Shown here: piece by piece, positions 1 to 8,491 of the stretch
How the letters are laid out: each line of letters starts with the position of its first letter
Position numbering within the stretch: position 1 is the first letter of the stretch
Origin: Nesterenkonia populi
GTDB taxonomy: Bacteria > Actinomycetota > Actinomycetes > Actinomycetales > Micrococcaceae
NCBI RefSeq assembly: GCF_007994735.1
Contig: NZ_VOIL01000001.1
Coordinates: 1,488,001-1,552,000 of the forward strand
Length of the DNA: 64,000 nt
Reading direction: 5' to 3'
Program-made: the position numbers and the translations under genes
The notes under the pieces: generated by a model
Told to the model about the DNA's origin: nothing
Database searches by the model: none
Seen by the model: the letters and a program-made list of their open reading frames with translations, nothing else

Positions 1-92
1 TGCGTCCTGCATATTGGGAGCGTCAAGCATGAACGGGTGATGTGCGGAAAATTTTACGAAAAAGAAACACAAAAAGAGGTCAGGTGTTCTGA

Positions 93-857
93 ATGGCGGA
101 GAATACGGGCAAGGAGGGCGGCACGGTGCAGTCGGTGGACCGGGCCGCAAAGATCCTCGAGCTGCTCCGCCGGGAGTCCGGGCTGACGATCAGCGAGATC
201 GCCCGCCGGCTTCAGGTCCACCGCTCCACCGCCTTCCGCCTGCTGGCCACCTTGGAGGAGCATGACCTGGTGGAGCAGGAGCAGGTCCGCGGCGGGTTTC
301 GGCTCGGCTTCGGAGTGCTTCGGATGGCCGGGGCGGTCACCGGCCGCATCGATCTGGCCCGGGATGCTCAGCAGTGCTGCGACGCCGCGGCTGAGGAGCT
401 CAATGAGACCGTCAATGCGGCGATCCTCGACGCCGGAGCGGCGATGACCATCACCCAGACCGAGGGCAAGCGGATGATTGGCGTTGCCCAGCAGTACGTA
501 GGCCAGCGGGGGCCGCTGCACGCCACGTCCACCGGCAAGGTGCTGCTGGCCCACGGCGACCCTGCCGAGCAGCGGCGAGTCATCGGCTCTGCGCTGACGG
601 CCTACACCGCTTCGACGGTCGTGGAGACTGCTGGGCTTGAGGCTGAGCTGGAGAAGGTCCTCGAGCGCGGCTGGGCCTCAGCGGTGGCTGAGTGGGAGGA
701 GGGGATCAACGCTGTCGCCGTCCCCATCCAGGATGCGGTGGGGCAGACAGTGGCCGCGCTCTCCGTCACTGCGCCGGCGTTCAGGCTTCCGGAGTCCAGC
801 TTCGAGGCTCATGTGGGAGTTCTCCGCGAGGCCGCGGCATTTATTTCTGGCAGGTAA
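93..857 (+). CDS. IclR-family transcriptional regulator
   Basis: 254-residue regulator with an N-terminal winged helix-turn-helix (about residues 15-75, including SEIARRLQVHRSTAFRLL) and a C-terminal IclR effector-binding domain (TSTGKVLLA and the Glu-rich EWEEGINAVAVPI segment). It lies directly upstream of, and co-oriented with, dimethylglycine oxidase and sarcosine oxidase, so control of N-methylglycine catabolism is the likely role (inference). The ATG at 93 has only a distant AGAGGT. An in-frame GTG at 126 has AAGGAGG eight bases upstream and begins at the family-typical VQSVDRAAKIL, so the shorter 243-residue form is a serious alternative. Confidence 0.9.
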   Translation: MAENTGKEGGTVQSVDRAAKILELLRRESGLTISEIARRLQVHRSTAFRLLATLEEHDLVEQEQVRGGFRLGFGVLRMAGAVTGRIDLARDAQQCCDAAAEELNETVNAAILDAGAAMTITQTEGKRMIGVAQQYVGQRGPLHATSTGKVLLAHGDPAEQRRVIGSALTAYTASTVVETAGLEAELEKVLERGWASAVAEWEEGINAVAVPIQDAVGQTVAALSVTAPAFRLPESSFEAHVGVLREAAAFISGR

Positions 858-931
858 AACTTTCTTCTTGACCCTAGGATCAGCTTTGTACGCGGACTCG
901 GCCGTTCTAGTCTTGTCGCATCATGAGCGCG

Positions 932-952
932 GCGTTGCACAATACGCAACGC
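932..952. promoter_or_regulatory. Inverted repeat upstream of dimethylglycine oxidase, candidate IclR operator
   Basis: Perfect 7-bp arms GCGTTGC and GCAACGC flank the spacer ACAATAC, ending 19 bp before the oxidase start and lying over the likely promoter. A palindrome of this size next to an IclR gene is a reasonable binding site; the assignment is inference. Confidence 0.45.
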
Positions 953-971
953 ACGATGGAGGGAGGTGCAG

Positions 972-3476
972 ATGGCACCACGAGTCGTCATCATCGGCCT
1001 CGGCGTAGTGGGCTCAGCCCTCGCCGACGAACTGGTCCTCAGGGGGTGGAATCAGGTCACCGTGGTGGACCAGGGGCCCCTCTACGTCACCGGGGGCTCC
1101 AGCTCCCACGCTCCCGGGTTCGTCTTCCAGACCAGCCCCAGCCGCAGCATGTCCCAGCTCGCGCAGCGCACCCTCGACAAGCTCGACGGACTCGAGGTCA
1201 GAGGAGAGTGGGTGATGAAGCGCACCGGCGGCCTGGAGATCGCCACTACCGCCGAGCGCGACCGGGAGCTGAGCCGCCGCCACGGCTTCGCCGACGCCTG
1301 GGGGATCCCCTCGCGTCTCATCGGCCCCGGAGAGATCGAGGCTCTCTGGCCTGACCTGGACACCTCCAGCATTCATTCCGCCCTGCACACTCCCACCGAC
1401 GCCGTCGTCAAAGGAGTGCGCGCCGTCGAGCTCCAGGCCCGACGTGCCCAAGCCGGCGGGGCCCAGATCCTGCCGAACACCAAGGTGGTCGGCATCGCTG
1501 TTCGCGGCTCCCGCACCACAGGGGTGGACGTCGTGCCTGTCGGTGCAGCGCCGGATGCCGAGCCGCAGCGCATTGAGGCAGACATCGTCATCGCTGCCGC
1601 AGGGCTCTGGGGACCCGGCATGGCAAGAGAGCTGCTCGGCTTTGAGATTCCGATGCTGCCGGTGGAGCACGGATTCGGCTTCAGCACATCCGTGCCCCAA
1701 CTGGCCGGCCTGGATGACCGCACCGAGACCGTCAGGCCCATGCTGCGTCACCAGGACCACGCCATGTACCTGCGCGAATGGGGGCGGCGCATTGCCGTCG
1801 GCGCCTACGAGCACCGGCCCCTGCCGGTGGAGCACCAGAAGCTCGCCACCGCGGAGGAGTTCGAGCGCACCGGCGTCCACCCGGCTGTCAAGCCCTTCAC
1901 CGAGGAGGACTTCGCCCCCACCTGGGCCGAGGCCCAGCGGCTGCTGCCCGGCATGCTCGGTGAGGGCACCGGGGTTCAGCTGGACCGTGCGATGTCCTTC
2001 AACGGGATCTTCTCCTTCACCCCCGACGGCGGGCCCCTGCTGGGTCCCGTCCCGAACATCGAAGGCCTCTGGATGGCCCAGGCAGTATGGGTCACCCAGT
2101 CCGCCGGCGTCGGGCAGGTCATGGCTGACTGGATCACCACCGGCGAGCCCGGCATCGACACCCATGGGCTGGACCTCGCGCGCTTCGACCCCGCGGTGGT
2201 CTCCAGGCGCTGGGCCCGGGAGCAGGGTGAGGAGTCATATGACGAGGTCTACGACATCGTCCACCCGAAGGCCTCCACCCTGCGGATGCGCGGGCTGCGC
2301 ACCTCACCGTTCTACGAGCGGCAGCAGGCCCTCGGGGCAGTGTTCGAGTCGGCATCCGGCTGGGAGCGGCCGCTCTGGTACGAGGCCAATGCCTCCCTGG
2401 GCACCCCGATGCTCGGAGACAGGCCGCTGCCCGAACGTGAGGAGTGGGCCGCCCGCCACTGGAGCCCCGTCGTCGCGCTGGAGGCCAGGGGCATGCGAGA
2501 GGCCGTCGGGCTGGTGGACATGTCTTCGCTGCCGCGGCTGACCGTTGCCGGCGAGGGGGCGACGTCGTTCCTCGAGTCGGTGCTCTCCCGTCCGGTGGGG
2601 AGGAAGGCCGGCACCGTGGTCTATGCGCTGCTGCTCAGCGAAGCCGGAGGGGTGCTCTCTGACATCACCGTCGCACGGCTGGGCGAGGAGCGTTACCACC
2701 TCGGCGTCAACGGAAGCCAGGACGCAGCCTGGCTGGGCGAGCAGTCCCGCCGCCTCGGATTCCACGGCCTCCGGATCAGCGCCGCCGACCGCGGCTCCTG
2801 CGGCCTGGGACTGTGGGGTCCGCAGGCCCGCACTGTCCTGGAGCAGCTCACCGAGGAGAATCTCGCCCACGAGAGCTTCCGGTTCTACCGGGGCCGGGAG
2901 ATGAGCGTGGCCGGCGTGCCGGTGCTCGCCCTGCGGCTGAGCTACGTGGGCGAGCTCGGCTGGGAGCTCTACGCACCGGCCGAGTTCGGCCGCTTCCTCT
3001 GGGACGAGATCATGAGCGCCGGTGCTGAGCACGGCATCATTCCCGTGGGGCGGCGAGCCTTCGAATCCATGCGCCTGGAGAAGGGCTTCCGACTCTGGGG
3101 CCGCGACATGCACCGGGAGCACACCCCCTCCGAGGCCGGCGTCGACTTCGCGGTCCGCGGCGCGGCCGCAGAGCGGTTCGCCGACGCCGCCCCGCCGCAG
3201 AGGAAGCTGGCCTGCCTCACCCTCGACGACCCCGCCCAGGTGCTCATGGGCGGCGAGCCCGTATGGGCCGCAGGGCAGGGCAGCGAGGTGCTCGGCTACG
3301 TCACCAGTGCTGACCACGGCTACACGGTGGGGGAGTCCATCGCCTACGCCTGGCTGCCCGCCGCGCTCGCCGGGCCCGGCACAGGCGTGGAGGTCGGCTG
3401 CTTCGGCGCGAGGTGCCCGGCGCACGTCGTCGTCGAACCCCGCTTCGACCCCGCCGGAGAGAGGATGCGCAGCTGA
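972..3476 (+). CDS. dmg: Dimethylglycine oxidase (FAD oxidoreductase with GcvT-type folate domain)
   Basis: 834-residue bifunctional flavoenzyme: oxidises N,N-dimethylglycine to sarcosine at an N-terminal FAD domain (dinucleotide motif GLGVVGSALADEL, residues 9-21) and passes the one-carbon unit to tetrahydrofolate in a C-terminal aminomethyltransferase-like domain (about residues 440-830). With the start at 972 the His of GGSSSHAPG is residue 46, the number of the covalent FAD-histidine in the Arthrobacter enzyme, and the length nearly matches. His233 and Tyr266 plausibly correspond to its active-site His/Tyr pair (inference). The ATG follows GGAGG by about five bases and is preferred to an upstream GTG at 966. 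Co-oriented with and adjacent to sarcosine oxidase. Sarcosine dehydrogenase is the main alternative name. Confidence 0.88.
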   Translation: MAPRVVIIGLGVVGSALADELVLRGWNQVTVVDQGPLYVTGGSSSHAPGFVFQTSPSRSMSQLAQRTLDKLDGLEVRGEWVMKRTGGLEIATTAERDRELSRRHGFADAWGIPSRLIGPGEIEALWPDLDTSSIHSALHTPTDAVVKGVRAVELQARRAQAGGAQILPNTKVVGIAVRGSRTTGVDVVPVGAAPDAEPQRIEADIVIAAAGLWGPGMARELLGFEIPMLPVEHGFGFSTSVPQLAGLDDRTETVRPMLRHQDHAMYLREWGRRIAVGAYEHRPLPVEHQKLATAEEFERTGVHPAVKPFTEEDFAPTWAEAQRLLPGMLGEGTGVQLDRAMSFNGIFSFTPDGGPLLGPVPNIEGLWMAQAVWVTQSAGVGQVMADWITTGEPGIDTHGLDLARFDPAVVSRRWAREQGEESYDEVYDIVHPKASTLRMRGLRTSPFYERQQALGAVFESASGWERPLWYEANASLGTPMLGDRPLPEREEWAARHWSPVVALEARGMREAVGLVDMSSLPRLTVAGEGATSFLESVLSRPVGRKAGTVVYALLLSEAGGVLSDITVARLGEERYHLGVNGSQDAAWLGEQSRRLGFHGLRISAADRGSCGLGLWGPQARTVLEQLTEENLAHESFRFYRGREMSVAGVPVLALRLSYVGELGWELYAPAEFGRFLWDEIMSAGAEHGIIPVGRRAFESMRLEKGFRLWGRDMHREHTPSEAGVDFAVRGAAAERFADAAPPQRKLACLTLDDPAQVLMGGEPVWAAGQGSEVLGYVTSADHGYTVGESIAYAWLPAALAGPGTGVEVGCFGARCPAHVVVEPRFDPAGERMRS

Positions 3477-3477
3477 C

Positions 3478-4650
3478 ATGGAGAGCTTCGACGTCATCGT
3501 CGTCGGGCTGGGGTCCATGGGGGCCGCTGCGGCCAAGGAGCTCGCAGGCCGCGGGGCCAAAGTTCTCGGCCTGGAGACCTACCGGCCCGGGCACGACCAG
3601 GGCTCCGCCCACGGCGGCACCCGCATCATCCGGCAGTCCTACTTCGAGGACCCTGCCTACGTTCCGCTGCTGTTCTCGGCCTACGAAGGGTTCAGGAGGC
3701 TGGAGGATGAGTCCGGGCGCGGCCTGATGAACCTCTGCGGCGGGATCTACATCGGGCACCCCGAGTCCCAGACGTTCGCCGGGTCCCTCGCCGCCGCGCA
3801 GCTGCACGGACTCGACCATGAGGTCCTCAGCGCCGACCGGATCCGCGCACGGTTCCCCACCATGGACCCCCACGAGGACGCATTGGGGCTCTTCGAGCAG
3901 CAGGCCGGCTACGTCCGTCCTGAGGAGACCGTGATCGCCAACGCGGAGGTCGCCCAGGGCCACGGTGCGGACCTGCGGTTCGGGCAGCGGGTGCTCGGCT
4001 GGAAGCCGGCCGCAGGCGGGGGAGCGGAGGTCACCACCGCAGCCGGGACCTACGGCGCCGACAGGCTGGTCATAGCGCCCGGCGCTTGGGCCCCGGAGCT
4101 GCTGAGCGACCTCAGCCTTCCGCTGAGCATCGAACGCATGGTCTTCCACTGGTTCGCCCCGGACTTCGACGCCGTGCGCTACGAGTCCTGGAGCGAGGAG
4201 AGCCACCCGGTCTACGTCGAGCAGACCTATGACAACCACCAGATCTATGGGTTTCCCATGACCGACGGCCCCGACGGCGGATTCAAGCTCGGGTTCTTCC
4301 GGCTCGGCACCCCCACCAGCGCCGACAGCGTCGACCGTCACGTCACCGATGAGGAGAACCATCGCATGCAGGCTCGGGCCCAGGAGCTCTTCCCGCACCT
4401 GTCCGGGGAGAGCGTCATGGCCAAGACCTGCCTCTACTCGGTCACCCCGGACAAGCACTTCGTCATCGGCCAGCACCCGGAGCACGAGCAGGTCTCCCTC
4501 GCCTGCGGATTCAGCGGACATGGCTTCAAGTTCGTGCCCGTGGTGGGGGAGATCCTTGCCGACCTCGCCCTGGCCGGAACCACCGAGCACCCCATCAGCC
4601 TCTTCGACCCCTCTCGGGAGGCGCTCGCCGAGCCGGCATCCCTCCGCTGA
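3478..4650 (+). CDS. solA: Monomeric sarcosine oxidase / N-methyl amino acid oxidase
   Basis: 390-residue flavoprotein that oxidatively demethylates sarcosine, or N-methyl amino acids such as N-methyltryptophan, to the free amino acid, formaldehyde and hydrogen peroxide. N-terminal Rossmann motif VVGLGSMGAAAAKELA; GSAHGGTRIIRQSYFED is typical of the MSOX/MTOX group; Cys318 in KTCLYSVTPD sits where this family binds FAD covalently. It starts one base after the dimethylglycine oxidase stop, so the two are co-transcribed: product of the first (sarcosine) is substrate of the second. Substrate choice between sarcosine and N-methyltryptophan cannot be read from sequence; context favours sarcosine. 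Confidence 0.85.
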   Translation: MESFDVIVVGLGSMGAAAAKELAGRGAKVLGLETYRPGHDQGSAHGGTRIIRQSYFEDPAYVPLLFSAYEGFRRLEDESGRGLMNLCGGIYIGHPESQTFAGSLAAAQLHGLDHEVLSADRIRARFPTMDPHEDALGLFEQQAGYVRPEETVIANAEVAQGHGADLRFGQRVLGWKPAAGGGAEVTTAAGTYGADRLVIAPGAWAPELLSDLSLPLSIERMVFHWFAPDFDAVRYESWSEESHPVYVEQTYDNHQIYGFPMTDGPDGGFKLGFFRLGTPTSADSVDRHVTDEENHRMQARAQELFPHLSGESVMAKTCLYSVTPDKHFVIGQHPEHEQVSLACGFSGHGFKFVPVVGEILADLALAGTTEHPISLFDPSREALAEPASLR

Positions 4651-6339
4651 CTACAGGCGGGCCAGCTCCGCCTCCAGGTCATCGAGGCCCAGAGCTCCCA
4701 GGGACAGGGCCTTCATATGCCAGTCCTTGAGGTCGAAGCTCTCCCCACGGGCGTGCTGAGCGGCAGCCCGACCGGACAGCCAGGCGCGTTCGCCGAGCTT
4801 GTAGCTGATCGCCTGAGCCGGCCAGCCCAGGTAGCGGATGATCTCTGAGTCGATGAACTCCTGGGGGCTGCCCGAGTTCATCGCCAAGAGCTCCCCGGCC
4901 CGCTCCGGAGTCCAGGTCTCGCCAGGGGACACGGGGGAGTCCTCGGGGATGGTCAGCTCCAGGTGCATGCCCAGGTCGATGACCACCCGCACGGCCCGCA
5001 GCATCTGGGCGTCCAAGTAGCCCATCCGCTCCTCTGCGTCGAGCCGGCCGAGCTCATCCATGAGTCGCTCGGCGTAGAGCGCCCATCCCTCCATGGTCCC
5101 GGAGGATGCGCCCACGGTGGTCTGGAACACCGAGAGCTGCTCCTTCACGTACACCCACTGGGCCAGCTGCAGATGGTGCCCGGGCACGCCCTCGTGGTAC
5201 CAGGTGGAGACCAGATCATAGATCGGAAAGTCGGTGCGCCCCAGGGTGGGCAGCCAGGTGCGGCCCGGTCGGGAGAAGTCAAGGGAGGGGGTGGTGTAGT
5301 ACGGGGCGGCCGCGGAGCCGGCCGGGGCGATCATCGCTTCCACTCTCCTGATCGGCTCAGCGATGTCGAAGTGGGTGCCCTCCAGCTCCGCGATGGCGCG
5401 GTCCATCATTTCCTGGAGCCAGACGCGCACCTCCTCCACACCTTCCACGCGGCGGCCGTGGTCCTCCAGCCAGCGCATCGCCTCCACCGGGGTGGAGCCC
5501 GGCTTGATCTGCTCAGCGAGCTCCTCCATCTCGGCACGGATGCGGCGGTACTCGCCCCAGCCCCAGGCGTAGACCTCCTCCGGGTCAATGCTGGAGCCCA
5601 CCCAGCGGCGCGCGTTCAGCAGGTACCGCTCCCTGCCCACCGCGTCGGGGGTGCCCTCCGAGGCGGGCAGGCAGGTCTCGGAGAGATACGCGCGCAGATC
5701 CGCGACGGCGGCGGCCGCAGCGTCCGCCGCGGCGGTCAGCTCCTCCTGCACAGAGCCGGGCGCTTCGGCGACGAACTCGTGGAACCAGGTCGGTGCGCCC
5801 TCGTGCTCGTCAAGCCAGGCATTGAGCTGCTCAATGACGGTGCGCACCTGCAGAGGCGCCGCGAACAGGCCCTGCCGCCGGCCCTCCTCCAGCGAGCGGA
5901 CCAGCGAGGAGTAGGACGCCGTCAGACCGCTCAGCCGCTGACCGATCACTCTCCAGTCAGCCTCAGTCTCCGACGGAACCAGCAGGAGGACCCCTCGGGC
6001 CTCGTCCACCGGGGAGGCAATGTTCCGAAGAGGCCGCAGGTGCTCACCCGCCAGGTGAGCCTCAAGCTCCACGCCCAGCCGATCCCGCAGCAGCACCGCA
6101 CACCGCTGCTCCGCGACGTCGAAGCTGCCCGCCTCGGCCTCAAGCTCGTTCAGGCGGGCGAGCGTCTGCCGGCACAGCTCCGCCTGGCGCTCCGCCGCCT
6201 CCGGGGAGAAGTCCGGCATGCGCGGATCGCTGAGATGGAGCCCCAGCTCCGCGGCCGTTGCAGGATCCAGGCCGGCCAACGCGTGGACGAAGGAATCGGC
6301 CAGCTGACGCGGGGTCTCCCCGCTGAGCGAAAAAGTCAT
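4651..6339 (-). CDS. DUF885 family protein, putative metallopeptidase-like
   Basis: About 562 residues matching the DUF885 family, which carries an HExxH-like zinc motif seen here as YHEGVPGHHLQLAQ in the C-terminal half. Members are usually annotated as hypothetical or peptidase-like; the substrate is unknown. No signal peptide is visible. The start at 6339 is preferred over the ATG at 6348 because GGGAGAGG lies about nine bases upstream of it, whereas it abuts the other. It converges end-to-end with the sarcosine oxidase gene, with no room for a separate terminator between them. Confidence 0.8.
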   Translation of the reverse strand: MTFSLSGETPRQLADSFVHALAGLDPATAAELGLHLSDPRMPDFSPEAAERQAELCRQTLARLNELEAEAGSFDVAEQRCAVLLRDRLGVELEAHLAGEHLRPLRNIASPVDEARGVLLLVPSETEADWRVIGQRLSGLTASYSSLVRSLEEGRRQGLFAAPLQVRTVIEQLNAWLDEHEGAPTWFHEFVAEAPGSVQEELTAAADAAAAAVADLRAYLSETCLPASEGTPDAVGRERYLLNARRWVGSSIDPEEVYAWGWGEYRRIRAEMEELAEQIKPGSTPVEAMRWLEDHGRRVEGVEEVRVWLQEMMDRAIAELEGTHFDIAEPIRRVEAMIAPAGSAAAPYYTTPSLDFSRPGRTWLPTLGRTDFPIYDLVSTWYHEGVPGHHLQLAQWVYVKEQLSVFQTTVGASSGTMEGWALYAERLMDELGRLDAEERMGYLDAQMLRAVRVVIDLGMHLELTIPEDSPVSPGETWTPERAGELLAMNSGSPQEFIDSEIIRYLGWPAQAISYKLGERAWLSGRAAAQHARGESFDLKDWHMKALSLGALGLDDLEAELARL

Positions 6340-6400
6340 GGGGGACATCCTCTCCCACGGCGCGTAAACCAGGGATCACACTGCTGTCACGTTTGCTGAG

Positions 6401-6406
6401 TAGAGT
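6401..6406 (+). promoter_or_regulatory. -10 box TAGAGT, probable leaderless promoter of the YitT gene
   Basis: TAGAGT ends eight bases before the GTG start at 6415 and no Shine-Dalgarno sequence precedes that start, so transcription probably begins at or near the start codon. Confidence 0.45.
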
Positions 6407-6414
6407 CTCACCCT

Positions 6415-7080
6415 GTGAGCGGCGCAGAGAACCAGAACCCACCCAGCGGCGAGCGAGAGCGGAGCCCCCGGCCGCTCGCCAGCGACCCGAAGCTCCAGCA
6501 CACTCTCCCCGAGGACATCCTCGGGGTGCTCGTGGGCACCTACATAGCGGGCCTCGGGCTCTACATCCTTGAGCACACCGGAGCTGTGACAGGCGGCACC
6601 GCCGGCCTGGCCCTGCTGCTCACCTACGCCACCCCGCTGAGCGTCGGCCCCCTGTTCGTCCTGGTGAACCTGCCGTTCTACCTGCTGGCCTGGTGGAGGA
6701 AAGGCTGGAAGTTCACGGTGAAGACCATCGTCTCGGTGGCCGCGCTCGCCGTTTTCACGGAGATCAGCGCCCGGCTGATGCCGTTGGGGGACATCGACCC
6801 GGTCTACGGGACGGTGGGCGGCAACTTCCTGCTGGGAGTGGCGCTGATCGTGATCTTCAGGCACGGCTCCTCCTTGGGCGGCTTCAACATTGTGGCGCTG
6901 ATCGCCCAGGAGCAGTTCGGGCTGCGCGCCGGGTACGTGCAGATGTGCTTGGACGTGACCGTGGTGCTGCTGGCGTTCATGGTGATCGCCCCGCCGTTCG
7001 TGGCCCTGTCAGTGCTCGGCGCCGTCACCCTCAACATTGTCCTGGCGTTCAACCACAGGCCCGGCCGCTACCGGGGGTGA
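6415..7080 (+). CDS. YitT family integral membrane protein
   Basis: 221 residues with about five to six hydrophobic segments (roughly residues 38-60, 68-90, 95-120, 138-160, 178-215) characteristic of the YitT/DUF161 membrane family. It has a polar, Pro/Glu/Arg-rich N-terminal tail of about 35 residues and lacks the C-terminal DUF2179 domain present in many longer members. Function in the family is poorly defined. Begins with GTG and appears leaderless; divergent from the DUF885 gene. Confidence 0.8.
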   Translation: MSGAENQNPPSGERERSPRPLASDPKLQHTLPEDILGVLVGTYIAGLGLYILEHTGAVTGGTAGLALLLTYATPLSVGPLFVLVNLPFYLLAWWRKGWKFTVKTIVSVAALAVFTEISARLMPLGDIDPVYGTVGGNFLLGVALIVIFRHGSSLGGFNIVALIAQEQFGLRAGYVQMCLDVTVVLLAFMVIAPPFVALSVLGAVTLNIVLAFNHRPGRYRG

Positions 7081-7167
7081 GCCGGGAAGAGGACACAGCT
7101 CAGCAGGGACCGGCGCGTTCCTTGATGCTGAGAGCCATGGCGGCAGCTTTTGGTCGGAGGTTCCCAG

Positions 7168-7404
7168 TCACGGCCATTGCATCTCATCTAAGGTTGCGTT
7201 CCGTCCTGCTGACAGGTGCCTCGCGCACAATTCGAGGGGACTGGGGGCGCAGTGGAAGCACTGAATCTCCTCCGATGTGGCGAGAAAGGCGTTCAGGACA
7301 GCCTGAGCGCTCTCGGGAATCAGCCGCCTCAGGAACGCACCGGTCATACGCACGGCGTCGGGTGCACCAGGAATCTCCAAGCGGCTGCAGTCGTTGGGGC
7401 GGAT
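7168..7404 (-). pseudogene. Possible decayed coding fragment in a 324-bp intergenic gap
   Basis: The gap between the YitT and reductase genes contains no convincing intact gene. On the minus strand one frame reads about 60 coding-like residues (MTGAFLRRLIPESAQAV, then SEEIQCFHCAP, ending LDEMQWP-stop), suggestive of the C-terminal part of a lost gene, perhaps a regulator divergent from the reductase. I do not recognise the family and the reading may be chance in GC-rich DNA. Confidence 0.2.
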
Positions 7405-8325
7405 ATGCGCGCAATGACCTATTCGCAGTACGGAGAGCCTGACACCCTCGAGCTGACTGACCAGCCCACTCCCAAAGTGGCGCCCGGTGCGGTGCTGATC
7501 CGGGTGGAGCGGGCTTCGGTCAACCCCGTGGACTGGAAGCTGATGGCCGGCTACCTCGACGGGCTCATCGATGTCGTCTTCCCCGTCGTCCCCGGATGGG
7601 ACGCAGCCGGTGTGGTCGAGGAGGTCGGCCCGGACGTTCCCGAGCTCTCGCCCGGTGACCGTGTGGCCGCCTACGCCCGGAAGGACTTCGTCCACGGCGG
7701 CACCTACGCGGAGTACGTCTCTCTGCGCGCCTCAGACGTGGCGCGCATCCCCGACGGCGTGGACTTCGACGCCGCTGCTGGAGTGCCGCTGGCCGGTCTG
7801 ACCGCCCTGCGCTCCCTCGAGGCGCTGAACCTCACCTCCGAGGACACCCTGCTGATCCACGCGGCCTCCGGCGGCGTCGGCCACTTCGGCGCCCAGCTGG
7901 CCGCCGAGACCGGGGCCACCGTGATCGGCACCGCATCCGAGAAGAACCATCAGAAGCTGCGCGACCTCGGCATCACGCCGGTCGCCTACGGCGAAGGCCT
8001 CGAAGAGCGGGTCCGTGAGATCGCGCCTCACGGTGTGACCGCGGTAGCAGACTTCGCCGGCGGAGTGATGGAGCAGACCCTCGCCCTGCTGGTGGACGGC
8101 AGCCGACAGGTCTCCGTCGCTGACTTCGACGTGCTCGAGCACGGCGGCCGGATCATCTGGGTGCGTCCCGACGCGGCCCGGCTGGAGTCTCTGCTGCAGC
8201 GCGTCGCCGAGGGCCGCCTGAAGGTGGACATCGACACCGTATACCCGCTCGAGCAGGCTGCCGAGGCCATGAAGCACAACGCCGACGGCTCCAACGGAAA
8301 GATCATCATCGACGCAACCCGCTAG
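7405..8325 (+). CDS. NADP-dependent oxidoreductase (zinc-independent MDR/quinone reductase family)
   Basis: 306 residues. N-terminal GroES-like domain with ASVNPVDWKLMAGY and PGWDAAGVVEEVG, then a Rossmann domain with LLIHAASGGVGHFGAQLA (the AxxGxxG motif of NADPH-binding quinone reductases). It lacks the Cys ligands of zinc alcohol dehydrogenases. Likely reduces quinones or enones with NADPH; the substrate is unknown. I use the ATG at 7405; a second in-frame ATG is at 7414. The open frame extends upstream to 7216 but that part has no family similarity. Confidence 0.82.
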   Translation: MRAMTYSQYGEPDTLELTDQPTPKVAPGAVLIRVERASVNPVDWKLMAGYLDGLIDVVFPVVPGWDAAGVVEEVGPDVPELSPGDRVAAYARKDFVHGGTYAEYVSLRASDVARIPDGVDFDAAAGVPLAGLTALRSLEALNLTSEDTLLIHAASGGVGHFGAQLAAETGATVIGTASEKNHQKLRDLGITPVAYGEGLEERVREIAPHGVTAVADFAGGVMEQTLALLVDGSRQVSVADFDVLEHGGRIIWVRPDAARLESLLQRVAEGRLKVDIDTVYPLEQAAEAMKHNADGSNGKIIIDATR

Positions 8326-8346
8326 TCTTCGAAACTATTTTCGACC

Positions 8347-8363
8347 GGCGTATTGTGCACCGC
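8347..8363. promoter_or_regulatory. Sequence resembling the site at 932-952
   Basis: GCGTATTGTGCA here matches the reverse complement of the core of the inverted repeat before dimethylglycine oxidase, but the flanking arms are only partly palindromic. It may be a second, weaker site for the same regulator or coincidence. Confidence 0.2.
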
Positions 8364-8403
8364 TAGAAGGCATGTTCTAATAGTGATGCGCGATGGGAAG
8401 CGC

Positions 8404-8441
8404 GGCCCCCGCGAGAGCTCCTCACTGCTCTCACGGGGGCC
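8404..8441. terminator. Hairpin terminator after the NADP oxidoreductase
   Basis: A 15-bp stem with one mismatch (arms GGCCCCCGCGAGAGC and GCTCTCACGGGGGCC, 8-base loop) lies downstream of the reductase stop. There is no real U-tract, as is common for actinobacterial terminators. Confidence 0.65.
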
Positions 8442-8491
8442 TCCCCATTTCTGGGAGGGCTTCCTCGCCGGATGAGGCAGAATCAGCGCCT

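Noticed and set aside
4963..6399. 478-residue plus-strand open frame
   Set aside because: Antisense to the DUF885 gene, whose metal motif and length are clear.
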